The position numbers and the translations under genes are program-made. The notes under the pieces were generated by a model, which saw nothing but the letters and a program-made list of their open reading frames with translations, had not been told where the DNA came from and ran no database searches. Shown here one piece after another: positions 25,301 through 36,525 of a stretch of DNA of 64,000 bases. Within the stretch, counting starts at the first letter, position 1. Every line of letters begins with the position of its first letter. The DNA comes from Protonemura montana. Lineage: Eukaryota > Arthropoda > Insecta > Plecoptera > Nemouridae. The DNA lies in NCBI GenBank assembly GCA_947568835.1, contig OX387603.1, positions 13,416,651 through 13,480,650 on the forward strand, written 5' to 3'.

Positions 25301-28300
25301 CTTGCTATTTTATATTACCTATTGTACTGGCGAAATAGGAATCATTCTTTTATGAGGTTGTATTTTTGCTATCCATACAAAATGTCTTCATCAATATTTT
25401 AAGTTAACACTTCATTTTATAACTTGAACGTCGACCGCATCTCGATAATAATAATTTATTTAATTGTATGACTTCGTAATCATGCGCCAAGCAATGTTAT
25501 TACCTGTTATTGCATGTAATTCTTAGATCAACAAATTGCATAGCTAGTTCCAGCATTGATCACTACCTGAAATAACAAACAACAAAAGCTTGATGCCTTC
25601 GAAACCACGTCGTCAGTCAGTTTAAATGTGGTGAGTGGTTGCTTGTTAGGAGAATGATTTTCGTTAGAACTACCAAATTGCACCATGACGCCTCGTGAGT
25701 AATTGAAAATACTGTGCATTGCATCTTGCCCACCGTTGGCGAGATTAAATGGGCATGCATTCTGACGGCATTCATCTTTAATTTTTATTTCCTTTTTTAA
25801 AAAGATGCGAGGATGACGAGTCAAAGTGGTCTACTTCAGGTAAATCCACGATGATTCACTAAAACACCTATGGATTCACCATAGATAATCTTCACTGAAA
25901 ATTATCTTCAATTACCTACACTACATACTGCAACTTAAAAGAAACTTATTTGCAGTAAGTGCACACTCATTGCATCAATTCATTAACTTGTATTACGATT
26001 TGTAAAATAACTTACACTTTACGTCGATAATATCCAATAGCTTCGTCGTTCACAATTCACCGCAGCGACCGATCTACGTTCACAGCAAACGTCCCGCGTC
26101 GACTGAACACGAATCTTATCTTCCGTTCGATGCAAGGCCCTACACATGTTAGACTTGTTCAGCCTATAAAACCCCTCCCTGCCCCCCCCCCCCCCCCCCC
26201 ACCCCTGGCGCTATCAAAGCCCTAGCTGTCATGAACATCCTCATAGGCAGATAAGAAGCACGTGTTTGCTTGTTTTTATTTATTAGCACCACTACCTCAA
26301 AATTAAAAACGTCAACATCAAATATGATTACATCTATATTTAATAAATAACGATTTTTTCTTTGACCTGTAAAATAATTTCTCATGTGAATGTATGTAGA
26401 AGATGTATCCGTGCAACTTTTCTGATATTGAGAATTATTTTACAAAGTGCTTGTAAAAAAAAAATGGAAACCTCGATGGTTTCACACAACTTTCTACATG
26501 AATTCTCTGACGATTTCGGTGTCCACCGATTCAAAGCATGTGCACAACGCACATTGATTCGTCGTGCGTTGCCAACAGTAACGCACCATCTCTCTTGCGA
26601 TCAAAAAGACATTAATCAAGCAAAAGTCTTTAAAAGACTTCAGTTTACGACGGAATTTAAGAGCGCGCCTTACAATTTTACCAGCACACGTCAACCAAAA
26701 CCTTGCTGCCGTTCTCAAAGAACTTATAGAAGCTTACACGCAGATCATCGCAAGATCAACAAACAATGAGTAGGTAAACAATTAATCAAAAACAAAAATA
26801 AACCGTCTTATGGTAAATTGATGCAAATTTGTGTTGTCACCGATTGGTTGACCGCGAACAGTTTAATTACGCTTTACGGTGTGGCCTTCGAATGGGCAAG
26901 ACAGGAGCTGATCTCAAGTCACTTCATTCGCGAGGTTTCATCGGTTGGCTGCGCATGGGATCTGCTTGGATAACATCGCAACATTTACCATCACGGCAAA
27001 CTTGACGTGATTTAAATGCACTTCATTCTCGCCATACAGTCTGTGTAACATTAGCACACTTGCAGAGGATCTTGAAGGAGTTTTACTAAACTATACGTCG
27101 TTTTTTTTTTTTAATGTAAATTCAAACGTATTGAGGGATTTGATGGTGAAATTAACGTTAGTAGTCATCGTGCTGTCTTCATCTTTAAAGTCTAGAAAGT
27201 CTTATGATCAATAAGGAAAAACTTTACATAAATTGCCTCAACTCTAGGCTTGCTCGATAACTCTCAATACCTCCATCTTATTATACCTAATGACTCAAGG
27301 TTTCAAGAGAATGATAATTTTTTTAATTTATATGTACTTAACCGCTTAGGGTGCCCATTTGACATTTGCTGAAATGGACCGAAAATTGAAAAGAACAGTA
27401 AAAATATCAAAGAAAAAAAAAGAGGATATTTAGACAACAAGGACCAGAAAAAAGGTGCTTGTAAGAATATTGCTCTAATTGTAATCAAATCCCACAAGAC
27501 CTACTGCCAAAATAATGTGGTCCACGCTCCTCAAGCCTCCTTCTCAAGATCCTGTTCACTTCAAGATCCGTGCATTACGGGTCAGGTAATGACACCGCAA
27601 GACCTTCACAGTTAATAGCACGCAATTCGACTTTACATATTACACCTTCTGACGCTATCATCGACGGCGCGAATAGAATTTCTTTCAATTAGAATCATGT
27701 GAAGCCGACATAAAGCCAAGACGCGGTTGCGCAATAAGGATGTTGATCCTCGACGAATGAAGACACGCAGCTTCGGGACATTGTTCATGCAGGTTTTGTG
27801 ATGCACTCTTTTTCGTTGCGACTAGAAATAGATTCGTGAAGAGACACGGCGTAGCGTAACTGTAGTCGGCAACACGCGATAGAAAATGATGGACATTTAT
27901 CATTATCATTAACGTAATTATAATTAGATGAACATGATACCTGTATGGTCACATAAAATGCGACGTGAGTAGAAAATAATTAAATTGACATTTTCAAATT
28001 GAAACAATGCGTACTTCTCTACAATTGATGCTTTGTGCAAACCTGTTCATTACCTCAAGACGTCAAAGAAAAAAAGAAAGAAATACTACGTTGCTCAGTA
28101 ATAAATGAAATTAAGATAGCTTGATTGCAATGCTCCACACTACCTCTCTGTGATCCCAGTTAAAGTAATTAACGTCACTTCATTAACAAACCAAACCAAG
28201 TCTGCAATTCCGCAAACTACATCGGAGGTCTTCTTCACAGGTACCTAACTTTGAAAAGAATAAATCTATGATCAAGACATTGCCAGAGCTCACATCAATC

Positions 28301-29154
28301 GGACAAAGCAATAGATTGCTTGTGTTGCAGGTCCTTGATTACAGTGATAAGATCACAATACGATTAGGCAGCACAGAGTGACAAGGCAGCACGCCGGGAG
28401 GCGTTTTGAACCTATCGAGTGACAATGAGTAACATCCCCCAAGCAAGGACGGGGGTCAATGTCAAAACATCAGGTCAGGAATCGATTGCATGACCACTAC
28501 GTGTTGTGGGTGGTCGTCATTGTGGCACGTCGAAGATAGGTTTCGTTTCATGCTACTTTACGGACCCTAAATCAAAATGTAGTTTATTACTGTCAGTAAT
28601 TATGCAAATTCTCGGGTTTGCTTCGCATTACAGAATCGACATGCGATTTAAATTTATGGCTCTAAAATAAAGGATACTTTTTACGGATTTTTTTAGCGCA
28701 TGGCTCGTGGGTAAATTGTAAAATTGTGTACATGCAGTGTTTTACATATAGATGCTATGTTCTAATTTTCTGGATCCTAATTAGCATCGATTGTTAACGG
28801 CAGGTTTATGGTTACTCCCAGATCTACGAGTCAAAGAGTGCTAGTATTACCATAACTCTATTTTAAAAGTTTCAAAATGGAATTCACGAGAAGTTCGGTC
28901 ATTTGCCGCCGTTTGCGTTCACGATACGTTACAGAATTTAAAAAATGGAAACAGTTGAATGCAGCGCTCGACAATTGCCGTTGGACGGAACTTGAAATGG
29001 ATCTGACTTGTAAACTGGAAAAATAGGATTGTATCTCGACCGTAAAAGAGGCGTTGAGTTTTAAATTCCGTTTCACACGAGGCAAAGTTACGCTACGAAC
29101 TAGGGAATGCAACGAATCTTGAATTATGTGTAAATCTCGGCAGGGTGACATTGA
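22332..29154. other. Probable intron of gene B, no firm exon
   Basis: Longer open frames occur at 23175-23707, 25528-25824, 26362-26769, 27685-27909 and 28858-29151. Their number and lengths are about what random sequence of this composition would give. None has a convincing pair of splice sites with a phase linking it to the exons at 32.5 and 10.5 kb. A 19-base C run lies at 26182. Confidence 0.4.
26182..26200 (+). repeat. Poly(C) run, 19 bases
   Basis: Uninterrupted C homopolymer, with C-rich flanks (cccctccctg before, acccctgg after). The length may be affected by sequencing error. Confidence 0.9.
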
Positions 29155-29167
29155 TGAAGGAGCTTGA
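29155..29167. repeat. Target-site duplication of the SINE dimer (left)
   Basis: tgaaggagcttga matches tgaaggagcttaa at 29860-29872 at 12 of 13 positions. Confidence 0.75.
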
Positions 29168-29859
29168 TTGATTATTGGGGTTTAACGATGCACTGTATTG
29201 ATAACTGGTCCTGCGGCACTGGTCTAATGGCGTCGGTGAATGAGCGGATGATCATGAGGATGATGATGAACCTAACCTAGTGTAGAAGGGAGGAGGGGAA
29301 ACCCGGAGCCGGCACGTAGCCTACTCCTGTCGAAGAGCACCAAGGGGACCACCGGCTTAACGTCCCTTCCGAAGGACGGTACAACGCGAATAACAGGATT
29401 CCTCCACAAATCCTGTCGAGAGGCTGTCGAGAGGTTGATAAGCAAGGCGAATGAAGTTGCTGTACTAACTTTCATCCCTCTAACCTCTCTCCCGAACAGA
29501 ACTGGTCATGTGTATGATGGTCACCCATCCAATACCTGACTCAGCGCAGTGTTGCGGTGTTCGCGGTGATCTCACGAGAACCGGTGTTTCCAACATACCA
29601 AACCGTTCGGTCAAGAGGACCCTTTCGAAGGACGGTACAACGCGAATATCAGGATTCCTCCACAAATCCATGCTGTCGAGAGGTTGATAAGCAAGGCGAA
29701 TGAAGTTGCTGTACTAACTTTCATCCCTCCAACCTCTCTCCCGACCAGAACTGGTCATGTGTATGATGGTCACCCATCCAATACCTGACTCAGCGCAGTG
29801 AGGCTTAACTTCAGTTATCTCACGAGAACCGGTGTTTCCAATATACCAAACCGTTCGGT
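29168..29859 (-). mobile_element. 5S rRNA-derived SINE, copy 2 (dimer)
   Basis: Read on the minus strand, a first unit runs from its 5S-like head at 29858 to about 29620. It breaks off after the ccgtccttcgaaaggg block of the body. A second, complete unit then begins with its own CCGAACGG head at 29610 and runs to the tail at 29168. Both heads keep 5S-like blocks, including gagatcac or a variant and ggatgggtgacc. One 13-bp duplication flanks the whole, so both units share a single insertion event, or the dimer arose later by unequal exchange. Confidence 0.85.
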
Positions 29860-29872
29860 TGAAGGAGCTTAA
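29860..29872. repeat. Target-site duplication of the SINE dimer (right)
   Basis: tgaaggagcttaa, partner of 29155-29167. Confidence 0.75.
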
Positions 29873-30347
29873 TGGTGTATTAAAAGGATTACTATGTAAT
29901 GGCATTAGGTACCCACACATTGCTTATTCACGGTACAGGACCAGGAAGATCATTTTAAATCGACGCATATCGAGTTAATTGGGTGTACTTAAATTCACCT
30001 TTTCACGTGAGTTGAAAATTGAATTTTAAGATTTCATGGAGCATTGGGCACACTTCAGGTGAAATTTGTGATCTGATCTAATTCTTTTGAAACTGATCAT
30101 CTCTCTATTTCCGACATATTGTCCCGACTCGGTTCACTGTCGTTCACTAGCTACAGCCTTTCAAAAACAAAGAAGGAAACGGAATTCTGACATGCGTCAG
30201 AAACCCCATCTGCCAGAGAAACACCTGTATGTAGCAATTACTTCACTTGTTCAACGCGTCATGCAAACATACACTGAACAGTTTCACGACGCAGTGATGT
30301 TCTTTCTTGGAAAAGTCTTCTTCCTCTAACCTATTGCATCATTTCAG

Positions 30348-30408
30348 GAGGCACATGCAGTCCTAGTGAATAACCACGTGCGGACAATGGCTGGAGCACA
30401 AAAAGGAG
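30348..30408 (+). CDS. Candidate penultimate exon (gene C)
   Basis: An excellent plus-strand acceptor, with a ctaac branch-point-like motif and tract ending catcatttcag, precedes 61 nt open in one frame only. It starts in phase 0 and ends in phase 1 at GGAG|GTACAA. The peptide begins EAHAVLVNNHVRTMAGAQ. The next candidate exon starts 68 bp downstream in the matching phase. It lies on the opposite strand within the long intron proposed for gene B. No product is recognised. Confidence 0.33.
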
Positions 30409-30476
30409 GTACAATGTGTTCTTTTTAGTGATCACAGCTGACACACTTGATGTAAAAAGTTTTTATGTCATCCTAG

Positions 30477-30616
30477 GCGACGGTGGCATGAACTACGATA
30501 TGAAACTACATCCTGGAGAGTTGGCAGATTGGCAACGAATCTATCTCATCTTATGTGGAATAAAAGAGAATATTTACGCACGCCTGCAACCTTTCCAAAG
30601 ACAGACTAATCTATGA
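30477..30616 (+). CDS. Candidate terminal exon (gene C)
   Basis: An acceptor (tttttatgtcatcctag) is followed by a frame that continues the preceding exon in phase 1. It reads GDGGMNYDMKLHPGELADW, then a segment containing IYLILCGIKENIYARL, and stops at TGA 30614-30616. The 68-bp intron is short but workable. No AATAAA is seen close downstream, which weakens the terminal-exon reading, and an unidentified transposable-element fragment is an alternative. Confidence 0.33.
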
Positions 30617-32480
30617 ACATCTTAATTAAACTAAATCTCAAGTTAAACTCGTTTTCTGCTCTATAACATCTGTAACGCACCTGGAGGGTATGAAGGTGTT
30701 CTCGAATTGCTTTACTAAAACCACCGCCTAATTTATATACTACCGTATAATCATGCTAACCGTGAAATGATTGATACTTCTTTTAAAAAAATCACGAAGC
30801 GTTTTGGGCACATATGATACATTAATTATTTACCATTTTTCGGTCTTTTAATCCATCCGAAACAGCGTCAAACTCCGAGACCTGCAATGTAGAAAAGCAC
30901 GAATAAGAACATAGCTTCTTGTAGATACTTGTATGTTATTTTGTCAAATTGATGATGCTTCTCATTATGGCTTCGACCAAAGCTGCTCTAAATACAATAG
31001 GAAACATATTGCCAGCATCATCATTTATCAACAAATGATCTAATTGACCAACAATACCTCAGGCTAGAGGAGGGGATGGAGAGCATAAAAACGCACCGAT
31101 TTGTGCTTTCCACTTACTTCAATAAGCATGCACGCTCCGAGACAACACCCAGATTCTTAAAAGTTCATCAGTGAAACTAATTGCATACCAGGTTACTAAT
31201 GAGTGCAACAAATACCTTATCACCATTTCGAGATGACTGGAATTATTTTAGAGCAGTCATAGACTTTCTTACGAAGGGGATGGATAATGTGACCAACTAT
31301 TGCGACTGATATTTCTAAAATACATGTAATTAAGCGATCCTTTACACGAGAATTTACGGATACAAGTCACTCTAATACATGTAATCATATAAATGATTTC
31401 TCATTAAATATTGGCATTTGCCAATTTGGTACACACATGTCTGTTTTTCCATGGGCCCACACACGGTCGGGTTGGGGTCATGCTCTCATCGCCATGTTTG
31501 CACGAAGATTAATATTGCAAACCATTGCCGCTTATGTATATTGACTTTCTCAACTATTTAGCGACCTCGATCGGCTAATGTTTTTACAAAAACCCAACAA
31601 AAATGTCAAAAAAACAAACATGCAAATTCTTCGGGCAATGTTCAAGAAAGCGTGAGTAGCATATAAAACGATCAATATTTATTCAATGAAAATCTCTCCC
31701 TTTCATCTTGACCTCATGGCAATGTCTTTTATAACTCGCAGGTGCAATGCGGTGTTATTCTTGTGCAGAATTCAATCTTCAAGGTCTCGTCAGGAACATC
31801 TCGAAGACGACTGCAGAAATGCACACCAGATGAATGACAATCTTGTCGAGAGCAGTTGCATTGTTGAACGCGTTGCACTGTTGGCGAGACATGAAGTGAA
31901 TGCTGCCTCGTCTCATCCTGTAGGCTCGTCTTTGCCTTTTAGGGAGAGCCGTCGGGTATTTGCTACGAAGCTGTACGGCAACACATCCTTAATGAGGGGT
32001 CAAAAAGTCCGGTAACAGAGAATTGAATGCGTGGAGTGCACTTTATAGTATTTTCAGGATTGTTGCACCAGTAAAGTGCAGCCGATCGCACATGATTTCT
32101 TGCAGCAATAACGTTTAGGGTCTAAGGGGTTAAGGTTGTTAAAATGTTGTATCTGCAATTTTTAATGGTGGGATTATTATCATTAAAATACTATATGTGG
32201 ATTCTTTTGTAAGTTCGGCACCTCCATCAGCGGGGAAAAGGAATTATATGTGTCAGGAGTGATTTTATGTGCAATAAGTCATTGGAGAGAGTTGTCATAC
32301 AGATCATAATTCTGCGACAATAAATAACTGTGGTTTTACACCATCAGTCATATTCATTTTCGAGCGAGTAAGAAAATCAATCAGATTGTTGGTCCAGTTC
32401 TGTGCCGCTTGTTATTTCTTGTCGTCTATCATTTTCATCAGACTGATCGACGGTCAAGATTAAAAACGTCTGTGACACAC
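30617..32480. other. Intron or intergenic, one open frame of unknown status
   Basis: A 109-codon plus frame at 31686-32015 looks fairly protein-like in its second half (residues such as CIVERVALLARHEVNAA), and a possible acceptor (ttattcttgtgcag) lies inside it. No homology or phase link supports calling it a gene. The rest is AT-rich. Confidence 0.35.
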
Positions 32481-32570
32481 CTGACACTTTTTCTGGTTCA
32501 TCTTTAAAATTCTTGGTCCTGCGTACGTGAAACAAATCGGTTACCAGAGGTAACGGTGAAGGCAACATTG
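32481..32570 (-). CDS. Internal coding exon (gene B, exon 4)
   Basis: On the minus strand an acceptor (taatcttttgtag) and a donor (GTCAG|GTGTGT) bracket 90 nt. The frame reads MLPSPLPLVTDLFHVRRTK and then NFKDEPEKVS, in phase 1 to phase 1. It therefore joins the exon at 10397-10527 without a frame change and can also be skipped without one. The KDEP segment resembles a sumoylation-type motif, but that is weak evidence of nuclear location and conflicts with a secreted product. No family is recognised. Confidence 0.55.
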
Positions 32571-33346
32571 CTACAAAAGATTAGTTAATCGTTGAAAAAA
32601 AAAGAGTTCACAGTCCAAATGTGGTGTATAAAAGTTCTCGGTCTATACATTTTACTAGATGTCGGCACTCTTTGAGGAAATATTTGAGTCCATTGTAATT
32701 CTGTCAACCTGGTCTCGTCTTCGTTATAATTTGGGGAATGATGGCACTGGTTTATTTTTTGACTTGGTTGTTTTCACCAAATTTGGTTAGTAATCTCGTT
32801 CATCAGGTCCCGTGGCCTTTGAAATGTCAAAAGCCATGAATTTCCGACGAAGAAAAAGTCAAAAACAAACTCTCGCTTTTTGCTAACGCAGTTTGTCGTT
32901 GCTTTTAAAGTGCACTAAATTATTTCTTACAAAGTTTGGCAGTGTCTTGAGAATCTTTAAGTAACTGCTTCGTTCACACGAATGCGTAATTTGTGGTGTA
33001 TTTGTGCATAGATTGCAACAAAACTTATCATTCCTTGCATTGTTGCATCTTTAATGCGTCCAACTTTGGATTCAGAACCAAAAATAACAACCTAAATGTT
33101 ATAACAAAAATCTTTACACATATTTTTGCCTTTAATTAACATTTTTGCATTCAACGACACGCAGTATTTCAGCGGTCAAAATGGCCGACATCAGAGAGCA
33201 TTCTTGTAACATTAACCTATAAGTTCACAAGAACGCTGTGTGGTAGGCCATCTGCATTTTCCCGGTGCCCAAAAAAAACCCTCAACGTGTACATATGATA
33301 CGAGACTGGACCCAGGACGTGCATGCACGTACTTTAGCTGTAACTG

Positions 33347-33622
33347 TGAGAGAAGGTACCAGTATAAAGTATTGCTACCAACGCACGAATGGTTCTAGTG
33401 GCACGATTTCAAAATAGTTAATATATCTGCAAAATATTTTCAAAGATAGTTACAACTTCTAGAAAAAACTCTTGAAATAGCTCAAAAAACGAAATATCTT
33501 GGCTTCGACGTCAAGAAAAATGGCGGTTATCAGCGGTGCTGATTTGTACTGTTCTTTAAACATGACAGTTGATTGCACCCCAAACGACCGGTGGCGCCTC
33601 TGCCGGTAAAGTATATTCTCTC
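33347..33622 (+). repeat. Dispersed repeat family B, copy 2
   Basis: Partner of 22006-22331. The best-conserved part is the final 40 bp, including gcgcctctgccggtaaagta. The central parts of the two copies have diverged more. Confidence 0.6.
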
Positions 33623-34904
33623 ATATTGTTATTTTGTTACACCGACTGCATAGCCGCAAAGCAAGTAATTTATGGTCTACACTTGCGAAAAGTTCCACAC
33701 TTGCTGCAATTGTCCGTGACCGATCGTTTTTTTGGCCACCACCACCACCGGATACACGAGTGTGAAATGACAAGTGAGAAGCATATGATGGATTATGCAA
33801 ATTAAAACACTGCGTAAATTCGTTTAGGTCATCGTGTTGGCACGCAGACAAATGAAAATGCAATTGAAGTTGGCATCACATGCGAAAATAATTGACCTTA
33901 TTAAACTGAGCAATTACAATTACTTTTTTTTTTTAACGAATTGAGTGCACATCTCCCTTTTACATCAGTCGTTTTAGCGCTTTACCACTACGACGTCATA
34001 AATTTTATCATGAAATAATATGATAAAAAAAACATCTGTAAGTTTAATTCATATTCAAAATCAAAGACCTCTTGCAGTGCGTTGGCCCCTGGATTTCATG
34101 ACCACAGGAGACATACGAAATGAGCTCAACACAAACTTGTAAATTGAGAATATTTAAAAAGCAATCCATCAACGTTCAATACTGAAAGATGGAGGCGGGG
34201 TAGGATTGACTCCTCAAGGACATCATAGCAATTTGTTCGTTTGCGTCAAACGTCTTCGCGTCGGCAAAAGGCGCTATTTATAAGATGCCCGCTCGACCAG
34301 GCCATGATAATGTCTTCTTGCCTTCTTGTCTGATGTAATTCAAGGTAGACCACAACACTCTACAGGCATGCAAATATAGTTTTGCTTGCATTTAGCTGTT
34401 AGCACATTGCCAGCACCAGGCAGACAGGCGAGCAGTTAATACTGTATTTGTACAAGTGCTGCGTGCGTATATATGATATCAGTAACACGCGAAAGGCGAT
34501 AAATAAATGTGCATCATAGCTGGTAGATATATTAGATAGGCAATGTAAATGCAAGCCTAAAGCAGTCTAAAGGTGCAGTAGAGACGTGTTTAAAATGTGT
34601 TCTGCTAGTCAATTAATATTTGAACTAGGAATAGGGATGGTGCTTAGTTTTGAATGTTGGTGTGCCTTCATTTCATTTTTTTTATAAAGTTGAGATCAAT
34701 GGTAAACAGAATATTTTTGATTAGTTGATCTGGTTTGTTAAACTAATAGGAATCGCGTGATCACTATGTGATTTAGCATCGAGCAAGGTATACTTATCTT
34801 GAGTAAAATCGGTATTTTAATCTCATTTGATAGTTTTATGTCGCAAATTTGGTACAATTTAGTGACAGCCGGTTATTGCCAAAGTATGAAAGAATTAGCT
34901 GTTC
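33623..34904. other. Intron, no supported gene
   Basis: AT-rich sequence with a poly(T) run near 33,925. No splice-site pair or recognisable element. Confidence 0.4.
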
Positions 34905-34995
34905 TTCACTTAGCATTCAAAATCCAGTTAAAATAGTGTTTGTCAAAACTAGTGCTAAGATTAGATAGAGTAGACAGTAGTCTAAAAATTATGAT
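34905..34995 (-). repeat. Dispersed repeat family E, copy 1
   Basis: The reverse complement matches 38423-38512 closely over about 90 bp. Shared blocks are tttttagac, gtctactctatctaa, ctagttttgacaaa and ttttgaatgctaag. Outside this core the two copies are unrelated. Confidence 0.7.
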
Positions 34996-35215
34996 TTTAA
35001 GATGTATTTTTTCAATTTTTCTATTGTTTCATAACACTAACAATTGTTCTCGCCGGGAAAACTGACGAGTACAATTACAAATAAGCATTTCTGAAGATAA
35101 CAAAAGACTGACGTCACGTAAATAATTTATAAAACAAATACAGACTAGCTTAAATATGAGACAGGAATATATGATGCGATATAATAACAAGGGGATGGGG
35201 AGTGGTGATTGGGGG

Positions 35216-35229
35216 GCTGGGGGGGGGGG
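35216..35229 (+). repeat. Poly(G)-rich tract
   Basis: A ggggggctgggggggggg patch following a GC-rich run on the plus strand. The boundaries given are approximate. Confidence 0.6.
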
Positions 35230-35519
35230 TATGTAAGGTCTGCCGTTATCGCTAGTTGCGGAGGTCGACCTGCGTAATGATACCAGATCCACTTGAATCT
35301 GTATTATTTCTAGTTTATAACACAATGAATGTGAATTGCTAGCATTACAACACAGCGCTAGGCTGCACGATCTTTTAAATGAATCACGTTTTATTGTCTA
35401 AGGTCTTTCTTATTTGTTTCAGCTTTGGTGTCATATTTAACCAGCTGGCGTTAGATATATGTTGTTGTATGGTTCGTTCCAAAAACTCAGGTGTATGGGT
35501 TTTTCAAGTTTTTAAATGA

Positions 35520-35628
35520 CAATCAAGAGGTTTTTTGTTCGATTCGTGTTCATCTTGTAAGTTGTCGAAATTGTATTTCGTCTCGACTCGGTCATCTAAG
35601 TCGTATTGCCAACCTTAAAGGTCCTCAG
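35520..35628 (+). repeat. Dispersed repeat family D, copy 1
   Basis: Diverged match to 52165-52273. Both contain catcttgtaag or tatcttgtaag, a gtcgaaa or gtcaata block, tttcg..tcgac, and catctaag followed by a gccaac or ggcaac terminus. Class unknown. Confidence 0.55.
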
Positions 35629-35643
35629 CAGAGGTCCACGTCT

Positions 35644-35862
35644 AAAGACTTTTAGGGGTCTGAAATTATTCTAAACGATCTGAAAAACAAACAGTGTATA
35701 AAAGAAGAGTGTGTCTAGGATTGCTATCGGATCAAATTTTGATATTTTAAAAAACGTAGACGGGGCGAGTTTTTTTCAAAAGAGTTAAAATGCACATCCT
35801 CCTCATTTAAAACTGTTTTTTTTTCAGATTTTTTCGAGCAAATTTAGACCCCTAAAAGTCTT
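35644..35862. mobile_element. Foldback element with 16-bp perfect outer arms
   Basis: AAGACTTTTAGGGGTC at 35645-35660 is exactly inverted at 35847-35862. The similarity continues inward, less perfectly, for a further 35-40 bp (tctgaaa and atctgaaaaa blocks). The whole is about 219 bp and could fold into a long hairpin. It abuts SINE copy 3 on its right side. Confidence 0.6.
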
Positions 35863-35865
35863 GAA

Positions 35866-35992
35866 CCGGGTTTCCCTTCCTCCCCACTAAGCTAGATTAG
35901 TTTATTAATCTCTCATAAAATAACTTATTAATTCACCGACGCCATTCGATTAGTGTCAAATATCCAGGGCGTCGTTAAACACCACAAATCAA
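35866..35992 (+). mobile_element. 5S-derived SINE, copy 3 (3' fragment)
   Basis: Holds only the end of the body, from ccgggtttccc, and the tail gcgtcgttaaacaccacaaatcaa. The 5S head and most of the body are missing. The fragment begins within 4 bp of the foldback element. Confidence 0.8.
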
Positions 35993-36420
35993 GCAACGTA
36001 ATATAAATCATGCGAATTTATGTGTGAGCAACGTAAATTTGTGGAAAACTACAGAAATTAAAATAATTGAAATGCAAATTAATATATTTACAAATAAGCA
36101 TGCGTAGGTACAGATGATGTCATGCACGAACTATTTCAGAGAAAAAGGCACCGGTTGATATCAGCATAATTGATGCGAAAATCAAACAACGGCCTGAAGT
36201 CTAGTTATGAAAGTAAAGTATTTCAATTGCCACACAGAAATGACACTTAACAACAACGTGGTGTTTTTTTGTGTTTTGTCGGAGAACTAATTAAGCCAAT
36301 TGTGTCATTAAATGGTCGAAATGGACATTTCACAATAATTACTACTGCAATTATTTTCTTTGGCGGTTTTTGAATGGCCTAATCTCATCGCAGAACTCTC
36401 TTTACTTATGAATTTCTTAC

Positions 36421-36525
36421 CTACTATCGTTGGAAGATTGGTATCACTCGAATGAAAGTCAACCATTATTGAAGTATTTAGGAGATGTACATTTTGGAAC
36501 ACTGCTTTTTTACTTTTGTTAGTTT
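36421..36525 (-). CDS. Candidate internal exon (gene B, exon 3)
   Basis: The minus strand shows a donor (GATAGTAG|GTAAGA) and a moderate acceptor (gttgttggactctgatatag) 105 nt apart. The frame is phase 1 to phase 1 and includes NTSIMVDFHSSDTNLPTIV. It fits between the signal-peptide exon at 51.8 kb and the exon at 32.5 kb, or after the exon at 39.5 kb, without breaking frame. The sequence is AT-rich and the acceptor tract is mediocre, so this is tentative. Confidence 0.3.

Noticed and set aside
26362..26769. 135-codon plus frame
   Set aside because: No splice-site support, no recognisable motif, and the opposite strand is also open.
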